Source of the DNA: Candidatus Eiseniibacteriota bacterium
Lineage (GTDB): Bacteria; Eisenbacteria; RBG-16-71-46
Assembly: GCA_023249815.1 (NCBI GenBank)
Contig: JAHFBX010000142.1
Location: 1-7,162, forward strand
Direction of reading: 5' to 3'
Length of the DNA: 7,162 bases
Shown here: positions 1 to 5,612 of the stretch, piece after piece
Position numbering within the stretch: position 1 is the first letter of the stretch
Layout of the letters: every line of letters starts with the position of its first letter
Notes under the pieces: generated by a model
Databases searched by the model: none
What the model saw: the letters and a program-made list of their open reading frames with translations, nothing else
What the model was told of the DNA's origin: nothing
Program-made: the position numbers and the translations under genes

Positions 1-664
1 ATGCCATGATGCTCTTGACGTCGGCGAAGTCGAGGTTCACGAGCCCCGGCACCGTGACGAGTTCCGAGATGCCCTTCGTGGCCTGGAGCAGGACATTGTC
101 GGCCACCGAGAACGCCTCGTAGAGTGACGTGCCCTTGTCGACCACGGACAGCAGGCGCTCGTTCGGGATCACGAGCAGCGTGTCCACCTCGGCGCGCAGC
201 TCGGCGAGGCCCTCGTCGGCCTGGCGCAGTCGGCGCCGGCCCTCGAACTGGAACGGCTTCGTGACCACCGCCACGGTGAGCGCACCCGCCTGGCGTGCGA
301 GCCTCGCGACGACCGGGGCCGCGCCGGTGCCCGTGCCGCCCCCCATGCCCGCCGTGATGAACACCATGTCGGCGTCGGCCACTGCGTCGGTGATCGCGGC
401 CTCGTCCTCCTCGGCCGAGCGCCGGCCGGTGGACGGGTCGCCGCCCGAGCCCAAGCCCCGCGTGGTGTTGACGCCGATCTGCACTCGTCTGGGGGCGAGC
501 GACTGCGACAGCGCCTGCATGTCGGTGTTGGCGACGATGAATTCGACGCCACGCAGGCCGGCACCGATCATGCGGTTCACCGCATTGCCGCCGGCGCCCC
601 CGCAACCGATGACCTTGAGTCGCGCGGAGTTGCTGCGGTCGATCTCGAGCTCGAACGTGGACAT
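1..664 (-). CDS. ftsZ: Cell division protein FtsZ, N-terminal part (3' end outside window)
   Basis: FtsZ is the tubulin-like GTPase that polymerises into the cytoplasmic Z-ring and recruits the divisome. The frame starts at ATG 664-662 and stays open for 221 codons to the window edge. Visible are the N-terminal nucleotide-binding stretch KVIGCGGAGGNAVNRM (residues 17-32), the tubulin signature GGGTGTG (108-114) with following AAPVVA, and the T7 synergy-loop sequence NLDFADVK (210-217), whose acidic residues (D212, D215) complete the GTPase site of the neighbouring subunit. About 100-180 residues, including the variable linker and the C-terminal FtsA-binding peptide, are missing. The start is fixed by a strong ribosome binding site and by homology. 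It lies 62 nt downstream of ftsA. A Cys at residue 21, where many bacterial FtsZ have Val, is a minor variation. Identification is certain. Confidence 0.98.
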   Translation of the reverse strand, partial: MSTFELEIDRSNSARLKVIGCGGAGGNAVNRMIGAGLRGVEFIVANTDMQALSQSLAPRRVQIGVNTTRGLGSGGDPSTGRRSAEEDEAAITDAVADADMVFITAGMGGGTGTGAAPVVARLARQAGALTVAVVTKPFQFEGRRRLRQADEGLAELRAEVDTLLVIPNERLLSVVDKGTSLYEAFSVADNVLLQATKGISELVTVPGLVNLDFADVKSIMA

Positions 665-669
665 GGGAA

Positions 670-677
670 CCCTCCCT
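670..677 (-). promoter_or_regulatory. Ribosome binding site of ftsZ
   Basis: The coding strand reads AGGGAGGG, ending 5 nt before the ftsZ ATG. This is a near-ideal anti-16S match and fixes the start at 664. The site sits in a possible small hairpin: GAACC and GGTTC (682-678 and 671-667) flank the loop AGGGAG. The rest of the ftsA-ftsZ gap (665-726) shows nothing else recognisable. Confidence 0.8.
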
Positions 678-726
678 GGTTCGGGCCGGCGAGCCTCCTG
701 CCCGCCTCCGCCCGGCGTGATGAACT

Positions 727-1962
727 TCAGAACAGGTCGGCGAACCAGTTGCGAAGGTCGAAGCGCGCCCGAGTCCGGGACGCACCCACCTCGACGAAAT
801 CCCCCGGACCCTCTTCCGACTTCGCCGCGTGCAACACCAGCCCCACGCCGGTGGCGTAGCGCGGGTCGCACACGTTGGCGGACAAGCCGCCGAGTCCGCG
901 CGGCAGGCCGAGCCGCACGGGCATCTCGAACACCTGCTCGGCCAGTTCGGCCGCGCCAGGCAGCAGCGACGTGCCCCCCGTGAGGACCACGCCGCCGCCA
1001 ATGAGCGGCGCGAAGTGATTCTTGCGCACCTCGCGGTTCGCGAGCGCGAAGATCTCCTCCATGCGAGGCTCGATCATGGACGCCAGCACGTGGCGCGAGA
1101 TCTCCTTGTCTCCGCGGCCGCCAACGCCGGAGACGCTCACGGTCTCGTCGCCGTTCACGAGCGCCGCAAGCGCGGCGCCATGCTGGATCTTGATGGCCTC
1201 GGCCTTGTCGATCGGCGTGCGCAGGCCGATCGCGATGTCGCTGGTCACGTTTGCGCCGCCGAACGGGATGATGCTCGTGTGCCGCACGGCGCCCTCGTGG
1301 AACACGGCCACATCAGTGGTGCCGCCGCCCAAGTCGAGCAGTACGACGCCGAGGTCGCGCTCATCCTCGTCGAGCACCGCCGCGGCGGAAGCGAGCGGCT
1401 CGAGCGTGAGGTCGTAGACCTTCAAGCCGGCCCGCTGGATAGCGCGGCAGATGTTGCGCGCGCTCGTCACCGCGCCGGTGATGATGTGCACTTCCGCTTC
1501 GAGGCGCACGCCGCTCATGCCGACGGGGTCCTTGATGCCGCCCTGCTCGTCCACGATGAATTCCTGCGGGATGACGTGGATGATCTCGCGGTCGGTCGGG
1601 ATCGCGATCGCCTTCGCGGCTTCGATCACGCGCTCGACGTCGGCGGCGGCGATCTCGTTGTCCTTGCGGCTGACCGCCACGACGCCGCGGCTGTTCAGGC
1701 TGCGGATGTGGTCGCCGGCGATGCCCGCGTGCACACCCTTCGCCGACGTGCCGGCCATGCGCTCGGCTTCCTCGACCGCCCGCGTGATGCTCGCGACGGT
1801 CTTCTCGAGGTCTACCACGGCGCCACGGCGGAGGCCCTCGCTGGGAGCGTTTCCGACCCCGATGATGCGCAGTTCGCCGGAAGGTCCCTGATCGGCGAGG
1901 ATGCAGGAGATCTTCGTGGTGCCGATGTCCAGGCCGGCGAACGTCCGTGTTGCCTGAGCCAT
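727..1962 (-). CDS. ftsA: Cell division protein FtsA (membrane anchor of the Z-ring)
   Basis: FtsA is an actin-fold ATPase that binds the FtsZ tail and tethers the Z-ring to the inner face of the membrane. The product is 411 aa, normal for the family (about 400-430). Seen in order: phosphate-1 motif GLDIGTTKI (10-18); a 1C-type subdomain that replaces actin subdomain 1B (about 84-165, with EIIHVIPQEFIVD); phosphate-2 motif LLDLGGGTTDVAVF (208-221); adenosine motif GGGVVLTGGTSLLPGA (322-337); and a C-terminal amphipathic membrane-targeting helix, RFDLRNWFADLF (400-411), after a polar linker. The ATG start is preceded by GGGAGGG. It begins 22 nt after the ftsQ stop and is followed 62 nt later by ftsZ, the classical ftsQ-ftsA-ftsZ order. 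Nothing is truncated. Identification is certain. Confidence 0.98.
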   Translation of the reverse strand: MAQATRTFAGLDIGTTKISCILADQGPSGELRIIGVGNAPSEGLRRGAVVDLEKTVASITRAVEEAERMAGTSAKGVHAGIAGDHIRSLNSRGVVAVSRKDNEIAAADVERVIEAAKAIAIPTDREIIHVIPQEFIVDEQGGIKDPVGMSGVRLEAEVHIITGAVTSARNICRAIQRAGLKVYDLTLEPLASAAAVLDEDERDLGVVLLDLGGGTTDVAVFHEGAVRHTSIIPFGGANVTSDIAIGLRTPIDKAEAIKIQHGAALAALVNGDETVSVSGVGGRGDKEISRHVLASMIEPRMEEIFALANREVRKNHFAPLIGGGVVLTGGTSLLPGAAELAEQVFEMPVRLGLPRGLGGLSANVCDPRYATGVGLVLHAAKSEEGPGDFVEVGASRTRARFDLRNWFADLF

Positions 1963-1968
1963 GGGGGT

Positions 1969-1975
1969 CCCTCCC
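1969..1975 (-). promoter_or_regulatory. Ribosome binding site of ftsA
   Basis: The coding strand has GGGAGGG, ending 6 nt before the ftsA ATG, within the 22-nt ftsQ-ftsA gap. Together with the start context it closely resembles the ftsZ site: both have GGGAGGG, a short spacer rich in C, then ATG. Confidence 0.8.
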
Positions 1976-1984
1976 GCGTTGGCC

Positions 1985-2812
1985 TCAACTCTCGCGCGAT
2001 GTCGTGCTCGTGGCGGTGGGGCCGTCGGGTCTGGCCCCGCGCACCACGATCTGATCCTTGAACCGCACGTCCACCTCGCGGGGCGTCATGCCCTTGGCCG
2101 CGAGGTCGGCGAGCGTGGCTCGCAGGCCCGACAGCTGCCGCGCGCCGTTCGGCCACACCGGCCCGAGCACGCGCACGCCGTTCAGGAGCACGAGCCGCGT
2201 GAGCCGGGAGTCGGAGACGTCCACCTCCGAGACCTGGCCGGTGAGCCGGAGAGCATTGTCGCTCAAAATCGCCGTCCACGCGAGTCCCCTTCGCACCGCG
2301 GGGGTCTGGATCTGGCTCCCGGGCCGATAAGCCGAGAAATCCGGGCCTGCCAACATCGGGACATCTGCCACGACGCCGGCCTGGAGCGGTTCCAGGAGCA
2401 CGCCGTTCGCATCGATCTCCCACGGCTCGCCGTGCTCCACGACCAGCGCCGGCACGCGCTCCTCGACATGGATCTCGACCGATCGCAGCCCCACGCGGCG
2501 CACGCGCGCCGACTGGATGCGCGGCTCGAGCAGCACCATCTGGCGCGCGCGCGCCAGGTCGAGCCCGAACAGGGCCTGGCCTGCGCGAAGCCCGGAGCGC
2601 GAGCGCACCTTGGCGGCATCGAGGTAGCGAGCCCCGGTGACGTGAATGCGGTCGAGCACGAGTAGCCGCTCGCCCACGTCGGCCCATGGGACCATGGCGA
2701 GACCGCCGAGGATGAGCATCGCGACGAGCACGCGCAGCGGGCGCCGGAACGGCGAGCCGTGCTTGCGCGCGCGCCTCGGGGACTCCAGCGCCTTGCCCTG
2801 GTAACGGCTCAT
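1985..2812 (-). CDS. ftsQ: Cell division protein FtsQ/DivIB
   Basis: FtsQ is a bitopic membrane protein that links early and late divisome components and, in the known systems, recruits FtsB/FtsL and thereby FtsW-FtsI. The product is 275 aa. A basic cytoplasmic N-terminus (RRARKHGSPFRRPLR, 13-27) precedes one membrane helix (about 26-43, LRVLVAMLILGGLAMV). A POTRA domain follows at about 52-120, beginning LDRIHVTGARYL and ending VEIHVEERVPALVV. The FtsQ beta domain runs to the conserved closing strand VDVRFKDQIVVR (247-258), followed by a short Ser/Thr-rich tail. The start was chosen at the ATG that overlaps the murC stop as ATGA, with GGAGG 6 nt upstream. The frame stays open far upstream, but that part lies inside murC and is spurious. 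FtsQ is poorly conserved in sequence; the call rests on domain pattern, size and position before ftsA. Confidence 0.93.
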   Translation of the reverse strand: MSRYQGKALESPRRARKHGSPFRRPLRVLVAMLILGGLAMVPWADVGERLLVLDRIHVTGARYLDAAKVRSRSGLRAGQALFGLDLARARQMVLLEPRIQSARVRRVGLRSVEIHVEERVPALVVEHGEPWEIDANGVLLEPLQAGVVADVPMLAGPDFSAYRPGSQIQTPAVRRGLAWTAILSDNALRLTGQVSEVDVSDSRLTRLVLLNGVRVLGPVWPNGARQLSGLRATLADLAAKGMTPREVDVRFKDQIVVRGARPDGPTATSTTSRES

Positions 2813-4200
2813 CGGCGGCCTCCGGCGGGGATGCCGCGGCGCAGCTCGGTCAGCAGCTGGTCCCCGAGCCTGGAGACGTCGCCCGCGCCCAGCGTGAGCA
2901 GCACGTCGCCGGCGCGCGCCTCGCGAATCGCCGCTTCGACCGCCTCGGCCGCCCCGGCCGCGTAGTGGACATGGCGAGCGCCCTGGTCGCGTGCGGAGCG
3001 CACCACGGTCTCGCCGGTCACGCCCGGGAGCGGCGTCTCGCCGGCGGCGTAAACGTCCATCACCCAGACCTGGTCCGCGTCGCCGAAGCAGCGGCCGAAC
3101 TCCTCGCGAAGCGACTCGGTGCGCGAGTAGCGGTGCGGCTGGAACACGACCAGCACCCTCCCGCCCAGGCCCCGCGCCGCGGCGAGCGTGGCCGCGATCT
3201 CCGTGGGGTGATGCCCGTAGTCGTCGAACACGCGCACGCCCGCCGCCTCGCCGCGAAGCTCGAAGCGCCGGCCCACGCCGTGGAACGCGGCCAACCCCTC
3301 GGCGATGTGCGCGAACGCGATCTCCAGCTCGAGCCCCACGGCCACGGCGGCCATGGCGTTCAGCGCATTGTGCCGGCCGGGCACGTGCAACTCGATGTTC
3401 CCGAGCCGGCGCCCGGCGGCCTCGACTTGGAAGGTCGAGCCCTGGGGCTGGAGCTTCAGCTCGACGCCGCGGATCTCGGCCTCCTCGCGCGTGCCGTAGA
3501 GGATGTGACGCTTCGTGATGCGCGGCAGCACCGAGCGCACGTTGTCGTCGTCCACGCACAGCACCGCGACGCCGTAGAACGGCACACGGTTCGCGAAATA
3601 CGTGAACGCCTGGCGGATGTCGTCCAGGTCCTTGTAGTGGTCCAGGTGTTCGCGGTCGATGTTCGTCACCACGGTCACCGCGGGCGAGAGCCTGAGGAAC
3701 GAGCCGTCGCTCTCGTCGGCCTCGGCCACGAGGAAGCGGCCGTGGCCCAACTTGGCGTTGGCGCCGAGCGTGCGCAGCCGGCCGCCGACGACGATGGTGG
3801 GATCCAGCCCGCCTCGCTGCAGCACCGCGGCCACCATGCTGGTCGTCGTGGTCTTGCCGTGCGAGCCACCGACGGCGACGCCGTACTTCATGCGCATGAG
3901 CTCGGCGAGCATGTCCGCGCGCGCGATGACGGGGATGCCGGCCTCGCGGGCGGCGGCGAGCTCGGGATTGTCGGGCTTCACGGCCGAGGAGTAGACCACG
4001 ACCTGTGCGCCGTCCACGTTGGCCGCAGCGTGACCGGTGAACACGCGCCCGCCAAGCCCCGTGAGCCGATCGGTGACGTCGCTGCCCTTCAGGTCACTGC
4101 CGCTCACGTGATAGCCCATGTTGAGCAGCACCTCGGCGAGCCCGCTCATGCCACTGCCGCCGATGCCGATGAAGTGGATTCTGTGCGTTCGGCCGTACAT
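2809..4200 (-). CDS. murC: UDP-N-acetylmuramate--L-alanine ligase MurC
   Basis: MurC is the cytoplasmic ligase that uses ATP to join L-alanine to UDP-MurNAc, the first step of stem-peptide synthesis. The product is 463 aa, the usual length. The N-terminal UDP-binding Rossmann domain has HFIGIGGSGMSGLAEVL (9-25). The ATP-binding central domain has the P-loop GGSHGKTTTT (111-120), the acidic AEADESDGSF (159-168) and NIDREHLDHY (180-189). PGRHNALNAMAA (274-285) follows. The C-terminal domain has GVGRRFELRG (308-317), DDYGHHPTE (326-334) and QPHRYSRT (354-361), the last two typical of MurC rather than MurD, E or F. The ATG at 4200 gives the standard N-terminus; its ribosome binding site is weak and distant. 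A 272-nt gap separates it from murG, and its stop overlaps ftsQ. Identification is certain. Confidence 0.98.
   Translation of the reverse strand: MYGRTHRIHFIGIGGSGMSGLAEVLLNMGYHVSGSDLKGSDVTDRLTGLGGRVFTGHAAANVDGAQVVVYSSAVKPDNPELAAAREAGIPVIARADMLAELMRMKYGVAVGGSHGKTTTTSMVAAVLQRGGLDPTIVVGGRLRTLGANAKLGHGRFLVAEADESDGSFLRLSPAVTVVTNIDREHLDHYKDLDDIRQAFTYFANRVPFYGVAVLCVDDDNVRSVLPRITKRHILYGTREEAEIRGVELKLQPQGSTFQVEAAGRRLGNIELHVPGRHNALNAMAAVAVGLELEIAFAHIAEGLAAFHGVGRRFELRGEAAGVRVFDDYGHHPTEIAATLAAARGLGGRVLVVFQPHRYSRTESLREEFGRCFGDADQVWVMDVYAAGETPLPGVTGETVVRSARDQGARHVHYAAGAAEAVEAAIREARAGDVLLTLGAGDVSRLGDQLLTELRRGIPAGGRR
2819..2823 (-). promoter_or_regulatory. Ribosome binding site of ftsQ, inside the 3' end of murC
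   Basis: The coding strand has GGAGG ending 6 nt before the ATG at 2812. It lies inside the last codons of murC and decides the ftsQ start within a reading frame that is otherwise open much further upstream. Confidence 0.7.
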
Positions 4201-4203
4201 CAG

Positions 4204-4476
4204 TCAGTGGATCCCTTCTGAGTTCACTCGCGGATCTCGGTTGTGGCGTGCGACGATCCTTGGTCGGTTCGCTCCTGCTGCGGTCACCTGCGAGTCACGC
4301 GGGGCGAGGGGGCACTCGCCTCGGCGGTTCCCGCCTGCGGCGAATGCCCGCCCTCGCCCCGCCACCATGCTCGCAGGTCCGGGACTTCCCAGCCGATGCG
4401 CTCGACTCACAGGTCCGCGACTTCCCAGCCGATTCAGCGCTCTCGCAGCCGTGCGCATTCGCACCCGATCGTTCAC
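4204..4476 (-). CDS. Uncertain 90-codon reading frame bridging murG and murC
   Basis: I do not recognise this product and it may not be a protein gene. For it: a GTG at 4476-4474 overlaps the murG stop as GTGA, the same junction seen at murD/ftsW and ftsW/murG; GAGGAGGG lies 6 nt upstream; and the TGA falls 3 nt before the murC ATG. Against it: about 66% G or C at third positions (hand count) versus about 93% in ftsZ; a basic, low-complexity product rich in Arg, Gly and Ala; no hydrophobic core or known motif; and most of its length is repeat and hairpin DNA. Residues 4-39 are three 12-residue units (RVRMRTAARALN, RLGSRGPVSRAH, RLGSPGPASMVA). It might be a coupling frame that carries ribosomes from murG to murC, or a chance opening in GC-rich spacer. 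No signal peptide or membrane segment is visible. Confidence 0.3.
   Translation of the reverse strand: MNDRVRMRTAARALNRLGSRGPVSRAHRLGSPGPASMVAGRGRAFAAGGNRRGECPLAPRDSQVTAAGANRPRIVARHNRDPRVNSEGIH
4212..4219 (-). promoter_or_regulatory. Weak ribosome binding site of murC
   Basis: The coding strand has AGAAGGGA ending 11 nt before the murC ATG. Both the match and the spacing are poorer than for the other genes here. It lies inside a 90-codon reading frame whose TGA (4206-4204) is only 3 nt from the murC ATG, so murC could depend partly on re-initiation by ribosomes that finish that frame. Confidence 0.4.
4286..4378 (-). repeat. Long imperfect inverted repeat (RNA hairpin) between murG and murC
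   Basis: The arms pair in four blocks. Positions 4286-4294 (ACCTGCGAG) match 4370-4378 exactly (9 bp). Positions 4299-4310 (GCGGGGCGAGGG) match 4351-4362 exactly (12 bp). Positions 4311-4320 pair with 4339-4348 (10 bp, with one change that is G-U in the minus-strand RNA). Positions 4323-4327 pair with 4331-4335 (5 bp) around a 3-nt loop. That is about 36 base pairs in 93 nt, interrupted by small internal loops. No U-rich tract follows on the minus strand, so it does not look like an intrinsic terminator. It could be a structured mRNA element, a processing or stability site between murG and murC, or an intergenic palindromic repeat. Its function is unknown. Confidence 0.75.
4362..4469. repeat. 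36-bp direct tandem repeat, three copies (third degenerate)
   Basis: The units are 4362-4397, 4398-4433 and 4434-4469. A 28-bp core is shared by 4370-4397 and 4406-4433 with two mismatches (GACTTCCCAGCCGAT common to both). The third core, 4442-4469, keeps the exact 36-bp spacing but matches only about 19-20 of 28 positions, mainly at its ends (CTCGCAG ... CCCGAT). The first copy contains the outer arm of the neighbouring hairpin. The period is a multiple of three, so it appears as a 12-residue repeat in any frame. It is not a CRISPR array: there are no unique spacers of suitable length. Confidence 0.8.
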
Positions 4477-5612
4477 AGCTGGCCCTCCTCGACGGCGGGT
4501 TCGGGCTCTTGGCCGGCGGTGCCTTCGCCCCAGGCGACGAGGGAGCGCGCGATGCGCGCGGCGGCGTCGGGGCGCGCGAACAGACGGGCGTTCGCGGACA
4601 TGCGCGACAGCGCCTGGCGGTCGGCGAGCAGGTGGGCGATCTCGCGGGCGAGGCGCTCGCCATCGAGCTCGGCGTCCTCGATCAACACGGCGGCGCCGCG
4701 ATCGGCGAGATTGGCCGCGTTGACGCGCTGGTGGTCATGCGCCGCGAACGGATACGGGATCAGGATGCTCGGACGGCCGCATACCGCGATCTCGGCCAGC
4801 GTCATGGCGCCCGCGCGGCACACGACCAGGTCGGCGGCGGCATAGGCGAGGTGCATCTGACGCACGAACGGTTGCACGGTGGCGGGCAGTTCCTCGCGCT
4901 CCACCGCCTGCTTCACCGCGTCGTGGTCCTCGCGCCCGGTCTGGAGGATGCATTGCACGTCCACGCGGCCCTTCAAACGGCGCAGCGCGTCCAGCGCCGC
5001 GGCGTTGATGCGCTTGGCGCCAAGGCTGCCGCCGAAGACGAACAGCGTCGGGCGCCGGGCGTCGAGATGGAACTCGCGCAGGCCCTGCTCGCGCTCGCCC
5101 GAGAGGATGAATGCGCGCACGGGATTGCCCGTGACCTTCAGGTGATCGCGCCGCGGGAAGTAGCGCCTCGCCTCGAGGAATGACAGGTGCACTTCGTTCG
5201 CGATGCGCGAGAGCCAGCGGTTCGTGAGCCCCGGGATGCTGTTCTGCTCCTGGATCAGCAGCGGCACGCCGAGGAGCTTCGCGGCCACCGACACCGGGCC
5301 GCTCACGTAGCCTCCGGTGCCGAGCACGGCTCGCGGTCGCTCGCTCATCACCACCCACAGCGCCTGGAGAAAACCGAACGCATTCACGAGCCCCGCCACG
5401 GGCCACGTCCACGGTCGGCGGCGGGCGAAGCCCGCGGTCGCGAGCGTGCGCAGCCGGAAGCCGGCCTCGGGCACGGCCTGCGCTTCGAGTCCGCGGCGTC
5501 CGCCCACGAACAACACCTCCACGTTCGGATGGTGCGCGCGCAGCTCCTCGGCCACGGCGATGCCAGGGAACACGTGTCCGCCCGTGCCCCCGCCCGCGAT
5601 GATGACCTTCAC
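4473..5612 (-). CDS. murG: Lipid II synthase MurG (UDP-GlcNAc : lipid I N-acetylglucosaminyltransferase)
   Basis: MurG is a peripheral GT28 glycosyltransferase on the inner face of the cytoplasmic membrane. It transfers GlcNAc from UDP-GlcNAc to lipid I, making lipid II. From the GTG at 5612 the product is 379 aa. Seen: the glycine-rich acceptor loop AGGGTGGH (6-13); a second glycine-rich site, GTGGYVSGP (98-106); QEQNSIPGLTNR (121-132); the start of the C-terminal donor domain, FGGSLGAKRIN (193-203); and UDP-GlcNAc-binding CRAGAMTLAE (265-274) and PYPFAAHDHQRVNA (286-299). The GTG start is preferred because it yields the standard MKVIIAGGGTGGH N-terminus and overlaps the ftsW stop as GTGA. 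An in-frame ATG at 5630, with GAGG 5 nt upstream, would add six residues and remains possible. Identification is certain; only the start is open. Confidence 0.96.
   Translation of the reverse strand: MKVIIAGGGTGGHVFPGIAVAEELRAHHPNVEVLFVGGRRGLEAQAVPEAGFRLRTLATAGFARRRPWTWPVAGLVNAFGFLQALWVVMSERPRAVLGTGGYVSGPVSVAAKLLGVPLLIQEQNSIPGLTNRWLSRIANEVHLSFLEARRYFPRRDHLKVTGNPVRAFILSGEREQGLREFHLDARRPTLFVFGGSLGAKRINAAALDALRRLKGRVDVQCILQTGREDHDAVKQAVEREELPATVQPFVRQMHLAYAAADLVVCRAGAMTLAEIAVCGRPSILIPYPFAAHDHQRVNAANLADRGAAVLIEDAELDGERLAREIAHLLADRQALSRMSANARLFARPDAAARIARSLVAWGEGTAGQEPEPAVEEGQL
4483..4490 (-). promoter_or_regulatory. Shine-Dalgarno-like site at the 3' end of murG
   Basis: The coding strand has GAGGAGGG within the last codons of murG (Glu-Glu-Gly), ending 6 nt before the GTG at 4476. 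Match and spacing equal those of the real genes here. It may nevertheless be coincidental, because it also encodes the murG C-terminus. Confidence 0.4.

Noticed and set aside
829..2061. 410-codon open frame on the plus strand opposite ftsA
   Set aside because: It is antisense to a certain gene, its His/Ala/Arg/Asp-rich product has no recognisable domain, and such frames arise when the opposite strand has very high third-position GC.
2813..3559. Upstream extension of the ftsQ frame into murC
   Set aside because: It is an out-of-frame reading of murC; the FtsQ N-terminus, ribosome site and ATGA overlap all place the start at 2812.
2965..4221. 418-codon open frame on the plus strand opposite murC
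   Set aside because: Same codon-bias shadow; the composition is His/Ala/Val/Arg-rich without motifs, and murC is unmistakable on the other strand.
4286..4378. Intrinsic transcription terminator after murG
   Set aside because: The stem is long, but no run of U follows it on the transcribed strand; the gene order argues for read-through into murC.
4362..4469. CRISPR array
   Set aside because: There are only three units, the separators between the 28-bp cores are 8 nt, the third copy is degenerate, and no cas genes are near.
4248..5183. Open frames on the plus strand opposite murG and the gap
   Set aside because: They show no motif or membrane segment, and the repeat-derived 12-residue periodicity appears in several frames, so it is a DNA repeat rather than protein evidence.
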